From: Rhabdophis nuchalis
Taxonomy: Eukaryota; Chordata; Lepidosauria; Squamata; Natricidae
Length of the DNA: 64,000 nucleotides
Reading direction: 5' to 3'
NCBI GenBank assembly: GCA_039707465.1
Contig: CM077644.1
Span: forward strand, 196,885,962-196,949,961
Part shown: piece by piece, positions 47,693 to 57,480 of the stretch
Layout of the letters: each line of letters begins with the position of its first letter
Position numbering within the stretch: position 1 is the first letter of the stretch
Program-made: the position numbers and the translations under genes
Notes under the pieces: generated by a model
Databases searched by the model: none
The model's input: only the letters and a program-made list of their open reading frames with translations
What the model was told of the DNA's origin: nothing

Positions 47693-47930
47693 AGCCAATT
47701 TGGTGTAGTGGTGACAGCACTAGGCAGGAAAACCTGAGACCGTGGGTTGTAATTTTTCCTTATGCATGAAAGCTGGTTGGATGACTTTGAGCCAATCACT
47801 CTCTCTCAGTCCAGCTGACCTTACAAGATTGTTGTTATGGGGAAAATAGGAAGAGGAAGGGATATTGGATATGCCTGGAATTATTTATAAAAATAATGAT
47901 AGGATAGAAATCAATAATTGCTATCTCAAG
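47693..47930 (+). mobile_element. MIR-like tRNA-headed SINE
   Basis: GAGCCAATTTGGTGTAGTGG gives an A-box-like start, GTGGGTTGTAATTTTTC a degenerate B-box. The body has GATGACTTTGAGCCAATCAC, TCTCTCTCAGTCCAGCTGAC and TTGTTGTTATGGGGAAAATA, and the tail is ATAATGATAGGATAGAAATC. A common squamate SINE type with a LINE-like tail. Confidence 0.75.
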
Positions 47931-48738
47931 CCAAATTGAAGCCTTATAGAACCCTTATAATCCTACTTTTACTAACAATATTACCCCAAGGATATGGTAC
48001 CCAGATGTACAAGTGCCTACTGGATGAAAATATTTGCAGATACAATTACAGTATGCACGTGTCGCTTCTATATAGGGGACCTTATAGTGCAGATTCGAAG
48101 TAAAGATAAAGTTGTGTATAGAATTTTGAAGGTATAGGTAAGCTCTTAACATATATCTACTGAGCTTTAAAAAAAGCCATTCTAAGAAAATTTAGATGCC
48201 ATTGATTATTCAGACAGTACACTATACAGAAGCTATTAAGAAAGCTCTGTGCACTGGCACTAGCTTTAAATCAATATGTCAATTGTTCTCACAGCAGAAC
48301 ATATTTTTATGCCACACATAGTGACATTCACTATGGCTGTCACAGAGACTTTTCCCCTTACATGCTGGTTTTGATTCATAAAGTCTGACACAGTTTATGA
48401 GATTATTATCTGAACAGACCTCTTTTCTGTGTGTAATGTAGTGTGTTCTAAGATCATAACCAGAGTCTCTTTTCCAATTCTCTTCTCCATCTGCAACTTA
48501 GATGGGAGCTACCAGATGGAAGAGCTTTTCAGAGCAGTGTTCTCTTTATGAAAACCTAGCCTAGCACTTATTTTTAGGCCACACCCTTGTTTTTCTCTTA
48601 GGTTTTCATAATTTGTCTTAAATATTTTTTTTCTGAAGTAATATTAATATTTTCTCTTCTAAAATATCTTGCATTTTAACTCTGTTAATAGGTTTTCAAT
48701 TTAATGGCTCCAACTTTCTCAGCTAATTGTTTTTTAAT
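47931..48738. other. Intergenic, nothing recognised
   Basis: AT-rich DNA between a SINE and a hAT element. No gene or element is recognised. Confidence 0.45.
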
Positions 48739-49109
48739 CAGTGGTGGGATTCAGCCAGTTTGCACCTATTCGGGAGAACCAGTTGTTAACTTTCTAAGCA
48801 GGTCAGAGAACCAGTTGTTGGAAGAAATCTCATTTTGTTTTTTTTCCACTTTACAGGGCTAATCCTGTAAGGAAGGCAGGAGCGGAACATTCTGGTGTTG
48901 TTTCTAGCCTAATCTTTATTGCCCTGCTTAAAGAAACTGCCCCTCCAATTAACCCTTATTACATTGTAACAGCTAAGGCAAAGCTCCCATCGACCTGAGT
49001 GACGTTGAGTTGGCGATGACCACATAGCCATATGACCATTGAGCCATGCCTACTCAACAGGTCATTAGGGCAGAGAACCAGTTGTTAAATTATTTGAATA
49101 CCACCACTG
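48739..49109. mobile_element. hAT-like non-autonomous element, CAGTGGTGGG family
   Basis: Left end CAGTGGTGGGATTCAGCCAG, right end TTTGAATACCACCACTG. Flanks TTTTTAAT (48731-48738) and GTTTTAAT (49110-49117) match at 7 of 8 bases. The interior repeats AGAACCAGTTGTTAA-type words three times. Confidence 0.88.
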
Positions 49110-49397
49110 GTTTTAATGCATTTGAAGAGAGTAATATTGAGGAGGTTGTAATGGAATTTCATATTTTCTTTCAACAGATGAATGGAACTGGAATGATCTT
49201 CCTATGGCTGACAGGCAACAGGTGCACAACATCATTTCATTAGAATTTCCTTTCAGTAACTGCTTCTTTGAGTTCTTGTAAACTCATAATATCAGTGATA
49301 GTATCTAGCCATCTTGCTTCCCATCAATCTCTTCTTCTATAGCCAATGATTGTCCCCAAGCATCAAGCCTCTCTTTAATGGTTCTTACCTTCATATC

Positions 49398-49520
49398 AGG
49401 GATGTGGTGGCTCAGTGGCTAAGATGCTGAGCTTATCGATCAGAAAGGTCAGCAATTCAGTGGTTCGAATCCCTAGCACGGTGTAACGGAGTGAGTTCCT
49501 GTTACTTGTCCCAACAAGCT
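49398..49520 (+). mobile_element. Sauria-type SINE, 5' part only
   Basis: GGGATGTGGTGGCTCAGTGG, then TGAGCTTATCGATCAGAAAG, GTTCGAATCCCTAGCACGG and CCTGTTACTTGTCCCAA are the tRNA-derived head of the Sauria SINE, with A box TGGCTCAGTGG and B box GGTTCGAATCC. It breaks off at about 49520, where L2 sequence begins. The BovB-like 3' half is absent. Confidence 0.88.
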
Positions 49521-50256
49521 CCAACTAAACCCGTCCAAGACTGAGTGGCTATGGTTTCCGGCATCACGATATAGTCAGCTGGTTCCATCTCTGACTATCG
49601 GGGGCGAGTCATTGGCCCCCGCGGATAGGGCTCGCAATCTGGGCGTCCTCCTGGATTCCCGGCTGTCATTGGATGACCATGTGGCAGCTGTAACCAGGGG
49701 GGCCTTTTATCAGGTACACCTGATACGCCAGTTACATCCCTATTTAGATCGTGATGCCTTACGCACAGTAACTCAAGCGCTCGTCACCTCCCGCCTGGAC
49801 TATTGCAACGCTCTCTACATGGGGCTTCCCTTGAGGTGCACCCGGAGGCTCCAGCTAGTCCAGAATGCATCCGCATGGGGGATTCTGGGAGTGTCTCGAT
49901 ACTCCCATGTAACACCTCTCCTGCGCAAGCTGCACTGGCTACCTGTGGCCTTCCGAGTGGGCTTCAAGGTGCTAGTAACCATCTTCAAAGCGCTCCATGG
50001 GACGGGACATGGCTACCTGCGGGACCGCCTCCTACCACATACCTCCCTTAGAACTGTCCGCTCCCACAGAGTGGGCCTCCTCAGGGTGCCTTCCACCGGA
50101 CAATGCCGATGGGTGACCCCCAGGGGGAGAGCCTTCTCTGTGGCGGGGCCTGCCCTCTGGAACGACCTACCCCCCGACCTTCGGATCATCACGGACCTAC
50201 GCCTCTTCCGCTGGGCACTAAAGACACATCTATTTCAAGAGGCTGGCCTGGCTTAG
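49519..50256 (+). pseudogene. L2-group LINE ORF2, C-terminal fragment, open frame
   Basis: The frame is open for 245 codons from the 5' junction to the natural stop at 50254-50256. It starts in LNPSKTEWLWFPASRYSQLV and runs through RARNLGVLLDSRLSLDDHV, TSRLDYCNALYMGLPLRCTR, LRKLHWLPVAFRVGF, IFKALHGTGHGYLRDRLLPH and PALWNDLPPDLR to THLFQEAGLA. There is no stop or frameshift, so this is a young copy, but the catalytic reverse-transcriptase core and the endonuclease are lost by 5' truncation and the fragment has no promoter of its own. At the position of the nonsense codon in the 12.9-kb copy this one has CGA (Arg). Confidence 0.9.
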
Positions 50257-50439
50257 TTTTTAAATGGATATAGTTTTAATTTGATTTTAATCCTTTTTCT
50301 AATCTGAATTAAAAAGGCACAGATCTTGATTTAATTTATTTTTAAACTGTTTTGTATAGTATTGTTTTATATTTTATATTTCTGTGCACCACCCTGAGTC
50401 CCCTTGGGGAGATAGGGCGGTATACAAATTTGCCAAATA

Positions 50440-50527
<88 letters not shown>

Positions 50528-50530
50528 GTA
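49519..50530 (+). mobile_element. L2-group LINE, 5'-truncated, long (AAT)n tail
   Basis: Starts inside the reverse-transcriptase C-terminal region, directly joined to SINE sequence. It has the tail CACCCTGAGTCCCCTTGGGG, GATAGGGCGGTATACAAATT, then (AAT)n from about 50438 to 50527. Confidence 0.93.
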
Positions 50531-50687
50531 ATAGAATGCCTGTGCTTTTTAAAATAAAATTTTAACTGCTTTTGAAATAACAACAGAAAAAGAAGAAAAA
50601 ACAAAGGGACAAAACACAAAAATGCAAACATAATTAAAAAAATAATTGCTTAAAATATGTTAAAAAATACAACAGAAAAAAGAAAAT

Positions 50688-51172
50688 TATTATTATTATT
50701 ATTTATTAAATTTATACCGCCCTTCTCCAAATGGACCCAGGGCGGCGCACAGGGATGTTAAAATACATACAAAATATATAAAATATAAAAAACTTATTCT
50801 AATAAATAAAACCCTGCGCTAAAAACCAAATTAAAAATCCCAAGTTTAAAACTGTCTAATAGTCAGTAATGGAGGTTACGCTAGGCCGGCTAGATGGAAT
50901 AGATGTGTCTTCAGACACTTGCGGAAGAGGTGGAGGTCGGAGATGGTGCGGAGTTCAGGGGGTAAGTCGTTCCAGAGGGCTGGGCCCGCCACAGAGAAGG
51001 CTCTTCCCCTGGGTGTCGCCAGACGGCATTGTCCAGCCGACGGCACCCTGAGGAGGCCCTCTCTGTGGGAGCGTATCGGTCTGAGGGATGTATGGGGCAG
51101 GAGGCGGTCTCGCATATAACTAGGTCCCGAGCCATGGAGCGCTTTAAAGATGGTCGTTAAAACCTTGAAGCA
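50688..51172 (-). mobile_element. L2-group LINE, 5'-truncated, antisense
   Basis: The reverse-complement tail TTATTATTATTATTTATTAA, then ACCGCCCTTCTCCAAATGGA, lies at 50686-50750. The coding part (50876-51172) gives FKALHGSGPSYMRDRLLPHT, PALWNDLPPELRTISDLHLF and LKTHLFHLAGLA on the minus strand. It is truncated at about 51172. It faces the preceding + strand copy tail to tail across about 160 bp. Confidence 0.9.
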
Positions 51173-51449
51173 GAATGCATAGTATGCAATTATAATCGTT
51201 CCAATTCTATATTTATCTAGTGTAAACATTGTGCATATATGTATCTTTGTGTGTGTATCTCTCTCTTATACATGTGTGTGTGTATACTTATGCATGCACA
51301 ATGTTTATATTGTATATATATTTACAATATTTACATTAGATTATATATAGAATTGGAACTATTTCTATTACTATTTCTATTCCTTTCTTATGAATATCAT
51401 GCTTTTTATAATCAACTGTATTTTGTATAAATGAGTCCCATATTTATCC

Positions 51450-52460
51450 ATAAAAGTTTCTCATAAGTAATGATTGTAGTACAAGAACTGTACATTTGTT
51501 TAATTAAGAACACTTTTTGTCATTTCTCCTTTATATTATTTATATCTTTCTTCATTAGATCTTTGCGTTCTTCATCTTTTATTATGCTCACATTGCATAA
51601 AAATGTTTTTTTTTAAATTAAATACATTTTTTATCCTACCCATTAAGTTGTTACCAGTTTAGTTAGAAATAATTATTTGTCTCCTCGTGATCTTCTCTGG
51701 AACTTAAAGTTTAGTTGGACATATTTTCCTTTGCCACTATTGTTTTCATTCTGTCTTTCTTTACTAATTTTCAATGCGTCCGCAAATAACTATTTTGTCT
51801 TTTTTGGTTTTTCAATTTCAGGGTATTTCATAATATCACAAATTTCAGAGTCCTCCAGGAACCTGGTCAAATTTAATTTTTAATGCATAATCTCATGGAA
51901 TATTGCTGATGTTGTATCCAGTTGGACTGATGATTTTATTCATTTTCTTTAATTGAAATTCTAATTTTGTAAAAGGAATTTATGATCTCAGCGATAGTCA
52001 GCATTCAATCTTGTTTTTGCTGACAATAAAACTTCATCATTGCTTTTAGAGTATGTAAGGCAATTTGATTTCATTCTTGTCCCTCTGGTGATGTCCATGT
52101 CATATTTTACAATGTTAAGGAATTGCATTTGTTTGGCAGAGCGCTATTAGTCTGTCTCATCTTTCTTAATACACCAGGGCCAATCTTTCCCATTATTCCA
52201 GATGCTGTTTTATTTCGAGGTCAGCATTCCAGTTTCCTATAATTCGTATAATATCTTTTTTTGGAATTGGTGTCAATCAGATGTTTCAAAAGTTACCATA
52301 GATCTGTCCAGCTTCTAGTTTCTCTGCAGTTACTGTAGGCATAGCATAGAGACAGATCAACAAAATCTTGACTGGCTCGAATCGGACTCAAATGGAAATT
52401 ATGTCATCATTCTTTGGGTTTGTTCTGATGTTCTTTATATAAAATACTGGTTTTTTAAAA
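51450..52460 (-). mobile_element. BovB (RTE) LINE fragment, endonuclease region, antisense
   Basis: On the minus strand pieces of an RTE endonuclease can be followed: a GNWNADLE-like GDFNAK site near 52230, WTSPEGQ near 52090, then LLSAKTRLNADYR-like sequence near 52020 and a KLKKMNK...PTGYNISNIP segment near 51930. This matches the BovB order WTSPDGQ...SAKTRPGAD...SDHELL. Frames shift repeatedly, so it is dead. Sequence from 51450 to 51880 continues into the poorly conserved linker, and its limit is approximate. Confidence 0.75.
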
Positions 52461-52685
52461 TATAAAATAACAAATTACTGTCTATTTTAGTTTACTGATT
52501 CTCAGATGTCAATTTTCAATCTTTGTCATCTTATTCTACCTAAATATTTTCCCTGAAAAATATGTATTTATAGTTTAATAGTGATAATTGCGTAAGTTAT
52601 TTAATAATTTAACTGTTATCAATGCAGAACTTGGGATAGACTAATCCGTTCAAATTTAAAATAACACCCAGGATTCCTGGACACT

Positions 52686-53020
52686 AAAGGTAAAGGTTCC
52701 CGTCACACATATGTGCTAGTCGTTCCCGACTCTAGAAGGCAGTGCTCATCTCCACTATAAAGCTAAAGAGCCAGCACTGTCTGAAGATGTCTCCATGGTC
52801 ATATGGCCAGCATGACTAAATGCTGAAGGCACATGGAACGCCGTTACCTTCCCACCGAAGGTGGTTCCTAGTTTTTCTACTTGCACTTTACATGCTTTTG
52901 AACTGCTAGGACAAATAACAGGAGCCCCCACCATTACATAACGCTAGCAATTCAAACCGCTGAACTGCCGACCTTTCTGAATGACAAGTTCAGTATCTTA
53001 GCTACTGAGCCACAGCTCAG
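52686..53020 (-). mobile_element. Sauria-type SINE, near full length, antisense
   Basis: From the 3' end: AAAGGTAAAGGTTCCCGTCA (ACCTTT tail), ACATATGTGCTAGTCGTTCC (BovB-derived 3' end), GAAGGCACATGGAACGCCGT, GACCTTTCTGAATGACAAGT and ACTGAGCCACAGCTCAG (tRNA-like head). About 335 bp with diverged promoter boxes. Confidence 0.92.
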
Positions 53021-53357
53021 TCATCACTGAGACACCACAGAATGAAATAATTCAGAATAATTTTTCACATTTTTATATTAGAATTCTAATTTTAAGAATT
53101 TAAGTGCAAGAGCTCATAATCAGATATCAGTCACTAATACTGATGCAAAAGTACACTGAGATTCAAAATGAACTTGAAGTGTAACTTAGGTTGGTATTCT
53201 ATGGGCTAAAATGTAAGAATACAATAATATGACTATAAAATATAATAAAGTTTAAAAGTGAAAAGTTTAGTAATAATGTAAATATTTATACAGAGGGAAA
53301 GAAAGTGTTTTGTTTGGATAATATGAAAAAGGACACCATTGCCACCACCATCCTAGA

Positions 53358-54311
53358 CAGGGGTGGGTTTCAAAATTTTTGGAACAGGTTCTGTGGGTGT
53401 GGCCTGCTTTGTGGGAGTGGCTTGCTGGCCATGTGACTGGGTGGGAGTGGCTTGCCAGCCATGTGACCGGGTGGGAGTGGCCAACTTGGAAAATGTGAAA
53501 CTTACTTAACAATGGTCTTGGTTAACAACTAAACTTTTGGGCTCAATTGTGGTCATACATTCTTTCTTTCTTTCTCTTTCTTTCCTTCTCTCTCTCTTTC
53601 CCACTTTCTCTCTCTCTTTCTTTCTCTCTCTCTTTCCCTCTTTCTCTTTCTCTCTTTCTTTCTCTCTCTAGGGCTAGGGCTCGGCCTTTGAAGCCTGCCG
53701 GCTAGGGGCAGCAGAACAAGAGCGCGCTAAGCTGAACAAACCCCCACCCCACCCCCCGCCACTCGCGGCAAAACTTTCCCTGTTCCCACACACACACACA
53801 CGCTTCTCAGCTGCAGGCGGCCGGGCGGCAGGGAGGGCAGGCTAAGGTGAGTGAGCACAGCGGCCCAGGGATGAAGAGGCTCCGCGGGGGGCGGGCAGGT
53901 GGGCGGGCATGACGACAGACAGACAGAGAGAGGCACAGACACAGAGAGAGACAGGGAGGGAGGGGGGAATCAGAGAGTGACAGACGCACACACAGAGACA
54001 GAGAGGGGCTTTAAAGGCCGAGCGCTGGCTGAAGGGCTCGGCCTTTGAAGCCTTCCGGCTAGGGGCGGGGCGGAAGAGCGCGCTAGGCTGCGCGAACCCC
54101 CCCCGCCCTCCGCGCCAACAGGGAAAGCAGGCCCGGCAGCTTCAAAACTAAAGCGCCTGGGTCTTGAAACTTTCCCTGCTAGGGATACACGAGCGAGCCA
54201 CGTGTTCCTTAGATACTTCCGGGTCCACGATCCAAAGGGCTCGCTTGGGATCCGGAAATTTGACGAAAGGGCTCGCGCGAACCCCTGCGAGCCCCCAGGA
54301 ACCCACCCCTG
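53358..54311. mobile_element. hAT-like element, CAGGGGTGGGTTTC family, GC-rich, 954 bp
   Basis: Left end CAGGGGTGGGTTTCAAAATT, right end CCAGGAACCCACCCCTG. Flanks ATCCTAGA (53350-53357) and ATCCTAGT (54312-54319) match at 7 of 8 bases. The inside has a CT-rich tract (53562-53668) and a CpG-rich segment with an internal duplication (53678-53740 and 54035-54105). No transposase frame is recognised. Confidence 0.88.
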
Positions 54312-55580
54312 ATCCTAGTGTTTTAGAATTCTGCAATGAGGTGCCTCTCTTTCTGTCAGAAATATTCATTTTCAAATACTTACTAAATTCTTGTTCAATT
54401 ATTAGTCCTTGATCACACATCACAGATTTAGAGTTTTATTTGGATTTTCAAGAAAGAACAGGCTAAATGGACTGTTGCTTGTATTCCAGCATGGGAAGAA
54501 ATTATATTTTTCTTCACACTTCAAGGAGATCAGATTAGTGCATTCCAGGTCTTGGCTATAAAAAGTCTCAGAGCTAAAGAAAATGAAAATAAAGGTCACT
54601 GAATCTGGCTTCATTCATTTGCAAGTATGTTAGCCATGTGTTTTCTTCTTTTTGCTGTAATTCCTTCTTATTTGTGTCTATCATATTTAATATAATCATT
54701 TTTATGTGTGCTTTCTTATTCACCTAGTGTGGTTTTCTTTTCTCAGGCTGAAATTGTTTTTTTTTTTTAAAATCATAAGTCACCTCTGTATGTGTATTTT
54801 GAACTGGTTGGGTAATAGCCACATCTTTCACCTCCCAAGCATGACAGAAAATATGTAAGCACTGACGATTAAAAAAAAACTTTCCACAATAAGCAAGAAT
54901 AACATGACACCTAAGAGGAAAAGGGAAGAAATATGGCCTCCTTTTCAAATGTTTTGTGTGTGACATGGAATTATTGCATATTCCTCTATTCTTGTGTCAT
55001 TTTGATAGGGGATAGTCAACCTTTTTCTCCAGAAAGTGCTCTGGATACTGGAAACATATCTGTCACACATCAGGGTGCTGGTAAAATATCAGAGCAGAGT
55101 ACTAAATCTTTAAATAAGTATTGTTTGAAGCATTGCATGTAATATTCAATAAGCAATAATGTATCAAAGCAGGAAATTAATCTATAACATTTATAATGTC
55201 AGGCTTGGTATATTGTAGTTTTAAGCATGTTTAACAAGCAGTATTGCTGTGGGTCACCCTTAACATTAACCATAAACCATGATTTTAAAATACAGTGACT
55301 TGGTTGATACATTATATTAAGTCAAACCCAAAAACACACGTTTTGGTTTAACAAGATATATGAATTCAGTGAAGGTTTCATTAATCTTTGATCTGGAGCT
55401 ATTGAGCTAAGCCAGGAATACTTGGCCTTTTATAGAGCTGTTCCCTGTATTGAACACCAAACTTCAGGTTTGAGTCTTTTCCTATAAATGAAGAGTCTCA
55501 AGTTCTGGGCTGGCAGTGCTTTTGGGAAAGGATGGAAAAGATTTCCTTTTTAAGCAATTACTTTATCTGAGAATCTAGAG
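54312..55580. other. Intergenic, nothing recognised
   Basis: AT-rich DNA without recognised repeats or exons. Confidence 0.45.
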
Positions 55581-55806
55581 CAGTGGTAGTCAACCAGTTC
55601 CCTACCGCCCACTAATGGGCGTTCCAGCTTTCATGGGGGGCGGTAGGGGTTTTGTCCAATACTGAAACACTTTCCTTTTTTTAATTTAATTGACTTCCCT
55701 ACTTTATAAATCTCCATTACTGTGGAACTGGTGGGCGGTTAGAAAATTTTATTACTAACAGAGATACAAAAGTGGGTGGTAGGTATAAAAAGGTTGGCTA
55801 CCCCTG
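55581..55806. mobile_element. hAT-like non-autonomous element, CAGTGGTAGTCAACC family, perfect TSD
   Basis: Left end CAGTGGTAGTCAACCAGTTC, right end AAAAGGTTGGCTACCCCTG. The flanking 8-mers are identical: ATCTAGAG at 55573-55580 and 55807-55814. The 226-bp body contains CCTACCGCCCACTAATGGGC, itself palindromic. The ends recall the SPIN group, but I cannot assign it. Confidence 0.93.
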
Positions 55807-55996
55807 ATCTAGAGACTCTTTGAAATTTCTGTATTTTTTTGTACTTTGGCTGTCTTGTGCCTTGTTCTCATCATTCTTAATTCCATCTTTTGCCTCATCT
55901 AACTTAAATCTTGTCTCTGTGTGTCCACCTTTTTGTTTAACAATTCTGATGCTTGCCTGTGGCTCAAATTTAACATGTTTAAAATTACATGATCTC

Positions 55997-56133
55997 CAAG
56001 CTCTCAAACTCACGGCCCGTGGGCTGGATGCATCATGTGCTGGCCACGCCCACACCTGGTTTAGTGAGGTGGGGGGGGAAAATCACAATACGTCACATGA
56101 CTATGCCGTGACCACATGAATTAGGCACCCCTG
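55997..56133. mobile_element. Short hAT-like element, TCAAACTC family
   Basis: CAAGCTCTCAAACTCACGGC on the left and CATGAATTAGGCACCCCTG on the right resemble the ends of the 41171-41630 element. The interior (GCTGGCCACGCCCACACCTG, then CACAATACGTCACATGA) parallels the copy at 8397-8528. No target duplication is left. Confidence 0.65.
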
Positions 56134-56975
56134 ACTTAAGAACATCTATCATGACTGTTTCCTCAGCAACCAAACTAATCTCTGAGATAACCAGTGGTCA
56201 TTGTAGTATTGTTGTGTTAGCGTAATGCTCTGAGCTTGAGAAAATGTATTCCTCTCTAAAAATCTCTAAAATTAACATGTCTGCTAAAGCAGAAGCCTTT
56301 TAAGTACTGAGTGTGCATAATCTTTCTGCAGATGTGCCTCTGAACTCACTAGCAACATTCATTTTAGTACCTGGCTACACAGCACTGGCTGTATCTCATC
56401 TCCCATTTGTTATATCAACTAACTTCTTCCTATGTTTCATATTCCCTAAGAGAACTATCTTTCTTCTAAAAGCTGGTGTGAATGCTTTATAGTGTTCCTT
56501 CTCCTTTTCAGTTCATGATGTGACCAATTTAGCCATGGTCATTATTGATAAATTGAACAGATATTTATATCTGAGGAAGGAAAACAGAAAGCATATCCCT
56601 AGTTATCCCATGGCCAATTCATGCTCTCAGAATGTTCACGCACCTACCAACCGAGTCATTGAATTTAGTTAGCCAACGACAAATGCAAGGACTGTGATCA
56701 GGACTGTGTTTTGCCTAATGTGCAAAATATTACCACAATAGTAATATTTGTGGCAATATGAAGTTTTTAATAAGTAGAAGAAGGGTATTAATTTACCTTT
56801 GGTCCAACTAATTAATATCCTAGGAAACAAAACTTTGGAAAGCAAATGGGACTCTCAAACAACAATACTTGATTTGCTCAGATCAGGTCTTTTTTAGAGT
56901 GAACAGAAAAACTTTCATTAAGAGATTCATTACTTGGTAATGAAGGCCAATAGCCAACATTACTAAATATATGCA
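56134..56975. other. Intergenic, nothing recognised
   Basis: AT-rich DNA without recognised repeats or exons. Confidence 0.45.
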
Positions 56976-57480
56976 CCATATTTTTGGGACTATAAGATCC
57001 ACCGGAGTATAAGACGCACCATGATTTTGAAGTGGTAATTTAAAAAAAAAAGTTTCCACTCTGCAGGCCTCCAAACCCTCTTTATACCTCATTTTTTGCA
57101 AAAAGAAAAAAAAAGGGGGGGGGCAGCATGCACAGCTTTTGGAAACTTGTAGAGGGCTCCTGGGAGATGGGGGGGCAAAAATGAGAAAAAATGGGCCATT
57201 TTGGGGGGGGGGGGAGAAGGGCATGCAGAGCTTTGGGAGGCCCTTAGAGTGCTCCTGGGGCCTGGGGTGGGCAAAAAAGGCCTGTGTTTTGCTCTTTTTT
57301 TTGCCTCTCCAGCCTTCGGGAACACTTTGCAACCCTTCCAAACCGTCTGTACATCCATTTTTGCAAAGGGGAGGGGTTTTTGGTAGGCCAAAAATGCTGT
57401 ATTCAGTGTATAAGATGCACCCAGATTTTCACCCTATTTTTTGAAGGAAAAAGGTGTGTCTTATACTCTGAAAAATACAG
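56976..57480. mobile_element. TATAAGACGCACC-type TIR element, best copy
   Basis: Left end CCATATTTTTGGGACTATAA, right end TTATACTCTGAAAAATACAG, inverted with few mismatches over about 28 bases. The GC-rich interior alternates poly-G runs with AAAATGGGCC and GCTCCTGGG motifs. The overlapping 60-152-codon frames show no family features. The superfamily is not settled because no clear target duplication is seen. Confidence 0.7.

Noticed and set aside
49398..49520. tRNA gene, because A and B box sequences are clear
   Set aside because: The sequence continues into the Sauria SINE body, and the flanking structure is that of a retroposon, not a tRNA gene.
50374..50631. 85-codon minus-strand frame with a long isoleucine run
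   Set aside because: The isoleucines are the reverse complement of the (AAT)n tail of the L2 copy.
53678..54310. CpG island promoter of a neighbouring gene
   Set aside because: The segment lies within the target duplication-bounded hAT element, and no exon or promoter motif follows it.
56883..57444. Overlapping frames of 100-152 codons on both strands
   Set aside because: They are produced by the GC-rich interior and poly-G runs of the TIR element at 56976-57480.
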